Assembly (NCBI GenBank): GCA_948567375.1
Contig: OX419757.1
Coordinates: forward strand, 29,231,159-29,295,158
Reading direction: 5' to 3'
DNA: 64,000 nucleotides
DNA from: Lunularia cruciata
Lineage: Eukaryota > Streptophyta > Marchantiopsida > Lunulariales > Lunulariaceae
Shown: positions 37,861 to 46,716 of the stretch, piece by piece
Layout: every line of letters starts with the position of its first letter
Numbering within the stretch: position 1 is the stretch's first letter
Translations under genes and position numbers: made by a program
Notes under the pieces: generated by a model
What the model saw: the letters and a program-made list of their open reading frames with translations, nothing else
What the model was told of the DNA's origin: nothing
The model's database searches: none

Positions 37861-38119
37861 GGTTTTATTACTTAGCTTGGTGACTTATTGGAAGGGAACG
37901 CCCATGCAAAGGATACTCCAGTACCAAAGGAGATCACTCAGATTTGGAGTACAAGTGGGGTCGTTCTATCCACCTTGGATGTTCCATTGTGAAGTTTAGA
38001 GGAGGCATTGCAACAACATGCGGATCAGTTGGTGCAACAAGCTTGGAGTGGAACCTTTGTACCACCAAGCGACCAATGTGAGGATGAGCTTCCAAAGTTG
38101 ATTACCTTGACACCTTTGG

Positions 38120-39110
38120 ATACCACACTCATTTTTGGCAGTATCCAATAGAGAGAGTATGTCTATTGGAGTTGTTTGGTGGGATTAGCACAAGACTAGT
38201 TGTAGTATTACATGCGGGTAGATGAGTACAGAGGTAATCATATATTAAAAAAAGATGAGATTGCTAGGTGAGTCTCTCTACATCATGTGACACACTTGGT
38301 CTATTGATATCTTGAGTTATTACTGATGTAAAAAGCCAAGGATTACTAGAAGACCCTACTAGTAGATATTTCCTTGTTGGAGGCGCAAGATCTAGAGAGA
38401 GATGGTTCCATTCATTTGGTGATTTCTATATGGCCATGTTAGAGATATACCCATGGTGGCTGAGGTTTGGGTCTTTAGGATCCCCATTGTGGTGTGTTTT
38501 GGGAGATGTTACATATACTACAACATCACCATGTTCATCAATCCGTTTCTCCAACCTGCATTTTGGAGAACATCTCTTTGATGAGTGATTCTTGCACCTA
38601 GATGGTGCTAATTACACATCAGGTCTATTCTAAGATGGGACCTATTGTGTTGTTGGATGCAGCTAGAGTGGGATCATGTGCTCATCATCTTTGTCTTTGG
38701 TGGACAAACCTCTTATCCAAAGAGATTTTATAGTGTTCTTATGATGGGATTCAACGACTAGATTACCTCACTATTGATGATATCTTGGATGTTGGATGTT
38801 AGTCTTAGACATTAATAGTGGCTGATAGGTCACCTATGGCAATGGCAAACCTAGTTGGATAGCTTTGAGGTGCTCTTCTCACACTTATGAGTTTCCTAGG
38901 CTTGCATGCTTTTTGAGAAGGTTGACGTAGACTTCTTTGGGACTCACAATTACAGCAATTGGTGGAGCCCAACACCAATAAGAGAGAGCGTACAATGGGA
39001 TTTTGCACCGGTATTATTGTTGTTCCAATAGTGTTAGAGGCATCCAATGTTGGGTCAAGCTATGGACCTAAATTTTTTGACCTGGATTGTGAGCGTTGGC
39101 TTGGTAGAGT
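38120..39110 (+). pseudogene. C5-cytosine DNA methyltransferase domain (Dnmt3/DRM-like) inside the gypsy polyprotein
   Basis: Cytosine-5 methyltransferases move a methyl group from S-adenosylmethionine to DNA. The ordered motifs are visible in broken frames. Motif I, the AdoMet-binding loop, is VCLLELFGGISTRLVVVLHAG-like at 38157-38220. A DE-AR-HH helix region follows. Motif IV with the catalytic Cys is IWPC-stop-RYTHGG at 38428-38460, where the stop TAG stands in place of the Gln of PCQ. Then GLGL-stop-DP, motif VI CILENIS (38557-38577), and motif VIII LLDAARVGSCAHHLCLWWTN (38650-38709), which resembles the DAKxVSxAHRxRxFWxN of Dnmt3. Next LTLMSF and DSQLQQLVEPN, then ERERTMGF (38984-39007), like the EMERxFGFP of Dnmt3, and a C-terminal LGQ-like segment near 39050. 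All six key motifs are in the right order with usual spacing, so the identification does not rest on one motif. It lies between protease and RT. The copy is inactive. Confidence 0.85.
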
Positions 39111-39419
39111 AATGTAGGATGTGCTTGATAGACATCACCACTAGGGCACTTGTAAGCTCTATGCCTATCAAGACAATTTAGGCACATGCTGGAGGTGATG
39201 GACCAAGTGGACAGGATATTCTCAAGACATAGCCAATGGCTACTAGGGAGAGTGGTCTACTTGGATTACACTCTTGGTCTACTTTACTTGGATTACACTC
39301 TTGGTCTACTTGGGATGCAACTAGAGGACGTATGGAGCTTGCAACCAGAGTGGAGTGAGTTTTTCACACGAAGGTTGGGACCTCTAGTGGTTGGAGGCAT
39401 GACACTAATACTCCCAAGG

Positions 39420-40440
39420 GCTTAATGTAGTAGCCAGTTAGTATATATTCTACTCATATATCAGTTATAGACAATACTTGGGAGCCAGATCTGGGACCCA
39501 AGCTTACAAGAGAGGAAAAATAAAGAGTTTGGAGGTTCTTGAGGAGCTACAAGAGTTATTTTGCTTTCAATATGAAGAATTTTGGTGCTCTAAAGGGACT
39601 TGGTATTCAAATTGAGCTGTCTAGCAATATACTAGTTTTATAACATCCCTATCAATATAGTGACATGGAGAGAGCATTGATTTAGAGCATTGATTTAGAG
39701 CCGGAGTAGAGACCTTTTTTAAGCTAGTTTGGTGGAGATTTAACACGGAGAGTATGCATCAACTATAGTGATGCTAGCCAAGAAAGATATGCATGGCAAC
39801 TCACAAATAGGCAAATGTGTGGAGATTACCATCCTATTAACCAATAGACTATGGCTTATTGGTATGCCATGCTTACACTGGAGGAGATCTTTGATGCAAT
39901 TGGGCATGCAAAGGTCTTCAATACTTTGGATTTTCAAGCAAGATATCATCAATTGTTGATCAAGGAGGAGGATAAGTCCAAAATAACATTTTGGGCTATT
40001 GATCCTCACAATAAGGTGTGTTATATCAATGGAGGTTCTTACCATTTGGGTTAAAGAACATTCTTGTTGAGTTCCAAATCCTGATCATGGACAAGATCTT
40101 AGTTAGAATGGATTTTGCTTGATATTATATCGATGAAATTTCTTTAGCACTATTGTGAGGAGCATGAGAGCCATTTGTTGGAGGTGTTTGAGAGGTTGAG
40201 ATCTCATGGACTCAAATTACATCCTAGGAAGTGTAGTTCTTCCATGAGCAGGTTAAGTATTTGGGACACACTATCTACCCTGGAGGACTTGGTGTTCAAC
40301 AGACCAAGGTGGAAGCTAATGTGTGTATTCCTTGGCCTATAAATGTGAGCAAAATGCAAGCATTCCTTGGGTTGGTGAACTTCTATTGGTGCTATATTAG
40401 AGGATTTAGTGCCATTGCCAAGTGGCAATGTACTAATATA
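39420..40440 (+). pseudogene. Reverse transcriptase pseudogene of the gypsy element
   Basis: Ty3/gypsy RT copies the RNA into DNA. Visible parts, over several frames: LTLEEIFDAIGHAKVFNTLD (39870-39930) followed by FQARYHQLLIKEEDKSK (motif A and its neighbours), ITFWAIDPH, FLPFGLK-like remnants near 40035-40060, and the active-site box YYIDEIS at about 40124-40144, where YIDD is expected. Asp-to-Glu at the second catalytic Asp would abolish activity. Then SHESHLLEVFERLRSHGLKL, a KCS-like finger, LGHTIYPGGLGVQQTKVEA (40260-40320) and KMQAFLGLVNFYWCYIRGFS. These agree with Ty3/gypsy rather than copia. Frameshifts and stops are present. Confidence 0.88.
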
Positions 40441-40935
40441 GCACCTTGACAAAGCTGACCAACACAAGAGTGGTATTGGGGAGATAAGAAGGAGAGAGCT
40501 TTTGTAAAGCTCAAGGAAAGGTTGACATCTGCTTCTATTTTGAGAAGACCAATTAGAGGACAACCATTTCAAGTTCACATTGATTGGAGTATATTGGGGC
40601 TTGGAGTAGTGCTCACCCAACATAATGATGAGGGGAAGGCATTTATGGTGGCCTATGCTAATTGCTCCAAAAATTTAGTGGAGGAAAAGTATAGTTCGTA
40701 TGAGGGAGAGTTTTTGGTAATAGTATGGGTGACAACACATTTTTGATGTTACTTGTTTAGTAACCCCTTTACTATAATCATTGATCATCAACCATTGAAG
40801 TGGTGGATGGAGTTCAGGGAAGCTTGCATGATGGGTTTGATTTTATAAGAGTATGATTTCAAAATTATTCATAGACATGGAGTGGTGAACCGTGATGCAT
40901 ATGGGTTGAGTAAAAACCCATGTCCTAGCCAACAA
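40440..40935 (+). pseudogene. RNase H domain of the gypsy element
   Basis: RNase H removes the RNA strand of the RNA/DNA hybrid. The frame reads SAKLTSASILRRPIRGQP-like (40500-40560), then FQVHIDWSILGLGVVLTQHN with the first catalytic Asp, VAYANCSKN, YSSYEGEFLVIVW with the catalytic Glu, and TIIIDHQPLKWWM with the next Asp (near 40780-40800). The connection to RT is typical of Ty3/gypsy. The end (VVNRDAYGLSKNPC) leads straight into integrase. Few stops occur here (near 40449, 40744 and 40848), so it is the best-kept part of pol. Confidence 0.85.
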
Positions 40936-42200
40936 GATCAGACCAAAGCACGTTGGCATGGTGAGATATATGAGGAGATAGTGCAAAGTTGGCATGCATC
41001 TATATTTCTCTATATATTTTTGGAGGCTTTGGTGGTATCTCTCTTAACTTATACAGGACGAGTTATTGAGATTATAGATCCAAAGAGTGGAGATAGTGGT
41101 ATAGTTCAGCAAGACATTCATGATGATGTCTTAGTGATGGACTATCTTTGCAGTGGTATTGTGGGTGGCACAGTTGGAGCCAAGGAGAGAAACCATGTTC
41201 TTCAGCAAGCTAGATGGTTTAGATTGGAGGGCACACACCTTCTTTGTATATGGGAGGATGGTAGAGTGAGAGTAGTACCACTTCTATCTCAGAGATCACA
41301 ATTGGTACATCATGCTCATGAGGAGGTAGGACATTTTGGAGTAAAGCATATATATAGTTTACTCCAAAGTCATTATTGGTGGTGTGGTATGCAGACCAAT
41401 GTACAGTAGTTTGTTGCCAGATGTGTGGTTTATGACCAAGTTAAAGCATCATTTTATGCTCTCCTATGCGACAATTACACCCATTACCTATCATGGGGTT
41501 GGGTTATTGTTAGAGTTTGGACTTTGTTGGACCTTTACCATTTCTTGTGAGACATCATCCGTATGTTTTGGTGATGGTGGAACACTTCTCCAAGTAGATT
41601 GAGTTGGTGGTACTTCCTACCAAGTCTAGTGGAGGGATGGATTACTCATTTCTTGGATCTAGTTCCTAGTCATTTTGGTGCACCAATTGAGGTTTTGATC
41701 GATCAGGGTACAAAGTTCTTGGGGGAGTTTCAAGTATTTGGTGACAAGGCTTTGATTGATTATCATACTACCTCCCAAGATCACCCTAAGGTAGATGGCT
41801 TAGCAGAGAGAGTGGTTTAGATAGTGAAGAGAAGATTGCAAAAGTATGGTTTGTAGAGAGACAACTTAGGAGATTGGGATCTTTAGCTACCTTGGTTGGC
41901 CATGGGCTATTGCATCAGTCAGTAAGCCTCCTTAGCATCCTTCTCTCCTTACTTTCTATTCTATGGACAAGATCCAAATTTTCCTACAGCCATTTATCAA
42001 GATTTTATTGTCGTTTGGACTTGGATGATCCAAATGTATAGATGAACGCATGTTCTCAATGGGTTGAGATCTTTCAAGAGTGATGCCGATAACCTTTGAG
42101 AACTTGGTGATTGCTTAAGATCAGAATACCTTATGCTATGCTACCATTCAAGGAGTAGATTATAGACCCTTGATCCATTGATTTCATCTAGGTGATTATG
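40936..42200 (+). pseudogene. Integrase pseudogene of the gypsy element
   Basis: Integrase inserts the cDNA copy into the chromosome. The N-terminal zinc module is HHAHEEVGHFGVKHIYSLL, YWWCGMQTNVQ, then FVARCVVYD (41300-41440), where the second Cys of the C-X2-C pair is Tyr (TAT for TGT). The catalytic core appears over two frames: D1 in LDFVGPL (about 41517-41538), VEHFSK near 41578, D2 in IDQGTKFLGEF (about 41699-41730), and E in HPKVDGLAERVV (about 41782-41817). Then WLAMGY and ASLASFSPYF, conserved after the core of plant gypsy elements. A frameshift separates D1 from D2. The C-terminal tail is interrupted by insertion 2 at about 42215, with the PHD finger beyond it. Confidence 0.87.
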
Positions 42201-42214
42201 TATATCTATAACAA

Positions 42215-42960
42215 ACACAATGACAACACTTGATGTTTATGGATCTCCCACTCAAGATGAACCTCTGATGGCTATTATGGTAGTGCACCATGGATTAAGA
42301 AGGCATAGAACCCCAACTCCATCATACTTCTCCAAGGCTAACACTCCAAGACTCAAGGTATTGTTCACTAGAGAACTCAATGAGAGAGAGATAGTTGCAA
42401 ATCAAAGGATGATGAGTACCTCATCACCCCTAGTTTATATATATATATGAAATAGTTACACACCAAAGTTACTAATTATTGGAGTAACTCAAGTTACTAG
42501 GCTAAAAGTCAAAAAGTCTAAAGAATATCCATATTCATGAGAATATTCTCCTAAGCATGTGGTCTTATCTTGACCCAACCACTAAGTCAAGGATTCACAT
42601 GGGCTTTCCTTGGACTATAAAAATAATCCAAAACAAAAAGTCTTGTGGGTCCCTAGAGTTCTCAACTCTTTCCTCAAAGCCAAATACCTAGGAATAATAC
42701 CAATACAATACACTAGAATCCAAAATAGTGATGCTCATCTTTTCCAATTCCTCTAAAGTAAAACCCTCTCTATCTTAGCTATGATTAACTTTAGTTAACA
42801 CTCAGATTTTTGATTGTATAGATGGTCCTATACATGATTAATATAGAACCATCTTTTATCTCTATATAAATAATATCTCTCAAGTACTTGTAATACCAAA
42901 CTAAATATCACAATATCACACACATGCACAAATAAGTGTTATAGTGCTGCACTATCTTGA
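42215..42960 (+). mobile_element. Insertion 2 within the gypsy element (paralogue of insertion 1)
   Basis: This is the second copy of the block at 36130-36660, in the same orientation. It is about 200 bp longer, with an extra segment from GTCTTGTGGGTCCC (42643) to CTCTATATAAATAA (42880). A TATA box (GGACTATAAAA, 42613) is shared; a second TATATAAATA lies at about 42862. It splits the integrase tail from the PHD finger. The left end is near TGATGTTTATGG and the right end near TTATAGTGCTGCA. I could not see a matching target duplication. Confidence 0.6.
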
Positions 42961-43250
42961 GAGTGTGTGAGGTTTTGCCTTCTGGCATCCTCATGTTAGA
43001 AGGACGTGATGGTGTTGTTTGGAAGGATGATGTGTGCAATTGTGCACCATGTCACCTCCCAAAAATTAATGGTACTATGAACCCAAGCTTAGCACTTGTA
43101 CGGGTAGGCTTGTGGTGTATGTTATGCGGCTCTTTTGGTAGAGCTGCTACCATGTTAGTGTGTGATAACTATTTGAGAGGATGGCATATGGTATGTTTGA
43201 CTCTCATGGTGGTTCCTCAAGGATAGTGGTTATGTCCTAGATGTACTTGA
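42957..43250 (+). pseudogene. C-terminal PHD finger of the gypsy polyprotein
   Basis: PHD fingers are C4HC3 zinc modules that often read the methylation state of the histone H3 tail. The frame starts with CEVLPSGILMLEGRDGVVWK and then carries CMLCG (43116-43130), LVCDNY (43158-43172), RGWHMVC (43176-43196), P-Q-G-stop-WLCPRC (43215-43244). Cys/His positions C-X2-C-X11-C-X2-[Y]-X4-H-X2-C-X12-C-X2-C match PHD spacing, including the aromatic W two residues before the last CxxC. The fourth Cys is Tyr (TAT for TGT). A TAG replaces the expected residue before W. It lies where chromoviruses have a chromodomain, so it may target integration to histone marks. Inactive here. Confidence 0.8.
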
Positions 43251-43526
43251 CCTATAGCCAATTCATCCTTTATAAGGTATAGATTGCAGATAAGAGATTA
43301 ACTATGGGGCTTGATAGCACTTGGCCACTTGATCTTTTGGCCACCATAGGATATACTATATACTTGGAGTAGATGGCTATTTGGAGTTAGAGGGACCTAG
43401 CCACCAGCTAGGGAGATGATTGTGGCACTTTAGAGTTCATGTATGACTTATGTATGAGTTGTGCTTCTATAGTGTATGTTGTTGACAACGATGTATGTTG
43501 TGTAGCAATGTACATATGCATGAAAC

Positions 43527-44377
43527 TGTCATGCCATTTGTAGCATTGTACCTAGATTGTTTGGATGTTTGAGAAAGAATGCTAGTAGTTAGGGGTGTTT
43601 TGGCAATTACTCATAGACTACTTGTTAACGGTCATATTTCTTGTTTGGAGTATAACTACATGGTGGGGCTCATTGTCACTTGCACCATTCATATTATCGG
43701 GTATTGTAAAAGACCTAGACCAAGGAGAGAAATAGGAGAATGGAAACTCACGTTGGGAGACTTGAATGAGGGAAAACTCCAAATGCCTAGCATGAGCTTT
43801 GGCTTTGGTATTTATAGGTAGCATACAAAGCCCTTGATCAGCTTCTTAAGAAGCTCCCCTGAGCCGCTTTCTTAGAGTGCAAGCCAAGTTAACTAGGAAG
43901 CTTCTCAAGAAACTTCCTTCTAGAAGCCGCCTACTTGGCATGCAAGCTAAGCTAGTTAGAAGCTTCTAGAAGCTACCTACTTGGGGCACAAGTTAACTAG
44001 TTGAGAAGTTTCCTAGATGCTTCTAGAATATTCTAGGCTAATTTGGCTTATTCTCTACTTTGCTGGCCTTACTAACTACGTCGCTAAACTCCATATTTTT
44101 ATAGGTATGTCATCAATGGGACCAATAGGGTTGGAGATCTAGGTCAAAATCTGAGGTATACCTTGGAAGTGCAACTCTAGAGAGCTCACTTCTCTGATGT
44201 TCAGCCTTCAAGTTCATAGCTAGAGTAGATAAAAAGCCAACGAGCATCACCTAAAGTCTCTTAGCTAGAGTGGATATGGCTTGATTATAATTAGTGCGCA
44301 ATTGTTGGCAGATTGTTGAGTGATAGATCAAGTACTGATCTAATTGAGTGTGATTAGAGTTGTGAAAAAACTGATTA
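43527..44377 (+). repeat. 3' LTR of the gypsy element, full length
   Basis: It begins TGTCATGCCATTTGTAG, as in the 5' LTR, and is 851 bp. The first 170 bp and the last 270 bp match the 5' LTR. The middle (43700-44108) is present only here. It holds repeats with heat-shock elements (43897-44033) and then a TATA-like ATATTTTTATAGG near 44092-44104, suggesting U3 promoter function. The end is TGATTA followed directly by a duplicated flank at about 44374, so the terminal CA appears lost. Confidence 0.85.
43897..44033 (+). promoter_or_regulatory. Heat-shock element cluster in the LTR U3
   Basis: Heat-shock factor binds alternating nGAAn/nTTCn units with 2-nt spacing. The tandemly repeated segment contains a trimer GAA-gc-TTC-ta-GAA at 43959-43971, a trimer TTC-ta-GAA-ta-TTC at 44021-44033, and dyads at 43897-43904 (GAA/TTC), 43909-43916, 43918-43925 and 44005-44012. 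Each repeat also carries a variant of CAAGTTAACTAG or CAAGCTAAGCTAG. A TATA-like box lies about 60 bp downstream of the last unit. The arrangement is like that of heat-activated plant retroelements, but response to heat is an inference. Confidence 0.65.
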
Positions 44378-44480
44378 TTGTGACACTTTAGAGTTCATGT
44401 ATGACTTATGTGTGATTTGTGCTTCTATAATGTATGATGTTGACTGCGATGTATGTTGTGTAGTGATGTATACACACATT

Positions 44481-46716
44481 ACACAATGGAGGCAATGGTA
44501 AAGGGATAGATGTGGTTCCATTAGGAGGAACCTTAGCTCCTAGGAGGCATGTTGGAAGAGGTGGCACCTACATATATGCCCTAGACCCACATAAGGAGTA
44601 TGGAGTGCTAAATGAGGAGCATGGCTTATCGTAGTCTCTTTAGGTGCCTATGCTAAAGAACAAAGTGGTTACATCATAAAAGACTCTAATTGAGATCTCC
44701 TATATCCTATGCGGCATAACCTAATACATAACAAGAAGAGAAAATATCCAATAACAAAAACTAACAATTTGACAACAAGCATGCACAAGAGCAAAACTAA
44801 AGATAGAAAAATTAGGAAAGGATGTAAGGAGGACTTATCTGTCATTGAAGAAGTTTTGTAGTTTTTTAAGCTCCAACAAATATGGTATGCAAGCCCTTTA
44901 GTGCAAGAACTCTCAAGTACAAAAAACATGAACTTTTGATACAAGAACATGTGGTGCAAGAGCCTAAAATACAAGAACCATTTGATACAACATTTTTTTG
45001 TACATAAATCCTTTGATACAAGAACCTTTTGTATAGGAACCTTGATTACAAGAGCCCTATTGTCCTATAACTTGTTCCATAGAGACTGATCTGGCCAAGC
45101 CAAATCCCAAATCCGATTGAACCAAAATATGTAACCAAAATATGTAGATTGAGCCAAAAACCATGTGGAAATTGATCTCGAGAGGAGCAACAAAGTAGGG
45201 TAGGTTGATAGGCTATGCGTAAAACCTGCTATTGGAAACTGTGCTAACTACAGGTTTCCAATCTCAAAGAACCTAGCTCTCTCTACCACTCATATTGCCC
45301 AAGTGTTGAAGAAGACCCCTTTTGAATAATCAGAGTACTGCCAATAGTGTTCAAAATGACAAGAAGATTACTCCGACCACAAAGAAAATGATAACCATAT
45401 GAAGAAGCTTGATCTCACTTGACCATCCAAGTATGGACCTTTGTAGTCAAATGCACTATATAATATTCCCTTTTGCAGCCTTCCATTGAGAATTTACTCT
45501 CCCATAACAAAAAACTCATTGCTCAACACCAATAATCAACTATAGCTAATATGTTAAAGCCTCTATTTGCAAAATAGGAGCTCCTTTATTTTGACATGCT
45601 GGATCACCGTTTACTAGTTACTAGGCTGACAAAGCTTTTAGCCAAAATAGAGACTTCTTTATGGACTCAATTGATCTATCTCTCATTTTGCAAAGCTATC
45701 TCTCTCATAATTTCAACTATCCTCCCAAATCACTTATGGTCAAAATTCCCATAGCTAAAAATCTCTATGCACTAACTTCATCTTGCAATAGTAGCAAATT
45801 CAATAAAGCAACTCCAACACATCAAAATAACAAGTTCAATAAAACAACCATTCCCTAAAATGGAGACTTCTCCATTTCAAATTGCTCCAAAATCTAACAT
45901 TCAAAAAAGAGCTAAAGTGGCTCCAACACATAACAATCAATAGCTAAAGTAGCTCCAACACACAATAATGATAAATAAAAAGAGACTTCTTGATTTCTAC
46001 TTGCTCCTTACATTAGACAATAGCGAGTTCAAAAGGACTTCTGCTTTGCTTGCCAAGATAGTGACTTCCTTAATTCAATGTATTTGCTCATCACTCCCTA
46101 ATTCTTCATAGAAAACGCTCATAGCAACAAAACCCATAGCTTCATTTGGGCTCACTAACATAACTCACCCCATTTAATGTTACAAGGACAAGAGAAACTC
46201 CAAGAGAAACACAAGTAATGAAACACAAGGTTTAATTCCTCAATACTACGATGCCCCAAAGGAGCACTTCAACTTTATTTTATAGTGGAGAAAATCCCTT
46301 CCAATTCAACTACATCCTTAGATTAGAAACATGAATACATGACATGTCTAAAAGCTATACCATTAGATTGGATTCATGGGTTGGTGACATGTCAACATGG
46401 GGGTTTGTGAATTCATGGGTTGTGAATTTCAGTTCTTTAGGCCTCCAAAATTAGCTTTGAGGTTTTTAGTGTGTTTTCAACCTCTGCCCTATTATTGGAA
46501 AATTTTTTTATGACAGCTCTATCTGATCTACTTAGACCATCATGTATAACATCCTAAAAGATATTACAAAACCCATTTCCATCTCCATACAATTTGTCTA
46601 GCTAATGGTAGTAATCCCAATAGCTTGCTGCCATTATTCACTATCTTTGCAACTCACCATCAAAGCTCTGCCATACATCAGAGAGGTATATCAGGGATGA
46701 AGAGATGTGCTTAGCC
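44481..46716. other. Repetitive AT-rich region after the gypsy element
   Basis: No gene is supported. 44880-45060 holds a degenerate repeat with GATACAAGAACCTTT-like and ACAAGAAC units. 45560-46060 has recurring words such as AGAGACTTCTT and CTAAAGTAGCTCCAACACA, probably an old array or retroelement relic. 44490-44640 has an open-looking stretch with Gly/Arg-rich translation that might be internal sequence of another retroelement copy, but I do not recognise it. Confidence 0.4.

Larger units (their letters stand above)
33346..44377 (+). mobile_element. Degenerate Ty3/gypsy retroelement with DNA methyltransferase and PHD finger
   Basis: This is a single long LTR element, about 11 kb including two later insertions. 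The order on plus is 5' LTR (33346-33812), leader, gag (34860-36130), linker and protease (36665-37860), C5-cytosine methyltransferase (38120-39110), RT (39420-40440), RNase H (40440-40935), integrase (40936-42200), PHD finger (43116-43244), 3' LTR (43527-44377). The PR-RT-RH-INT order defines Ty3/gypsy. A methyltransferase between protease and RT and a PHD finger in place of the usual chromodomain are not part of standard members. Frames are broken by many TAG/TGA codons and by frameshifts, so the copy is dead. LTRs look about 80 percent alike by eye, so it is old. I saw no clear target-site duplication or initiator-tRNA binding site. Confidence 0.88.
43419..44480 (+). repeat. Direct duplication (about 105 bp) flanking the 3' LTR
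   Basis: The stretch 43419-43526 (ATTGTGGCACTTTAGAGTTC..., GTATGTTGTGTAG) recurs at 44374-44480 (ATTGTGACACTTTAGAGTTC..., GTATGTTGTGTAG) with a few substitutions. So the LTR sits between two copies of the same internal sequence. This is not a normal end of an LTR element and points to recombination with a tandem or related copy, or to a partial duplication. Confidence 0.8.
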
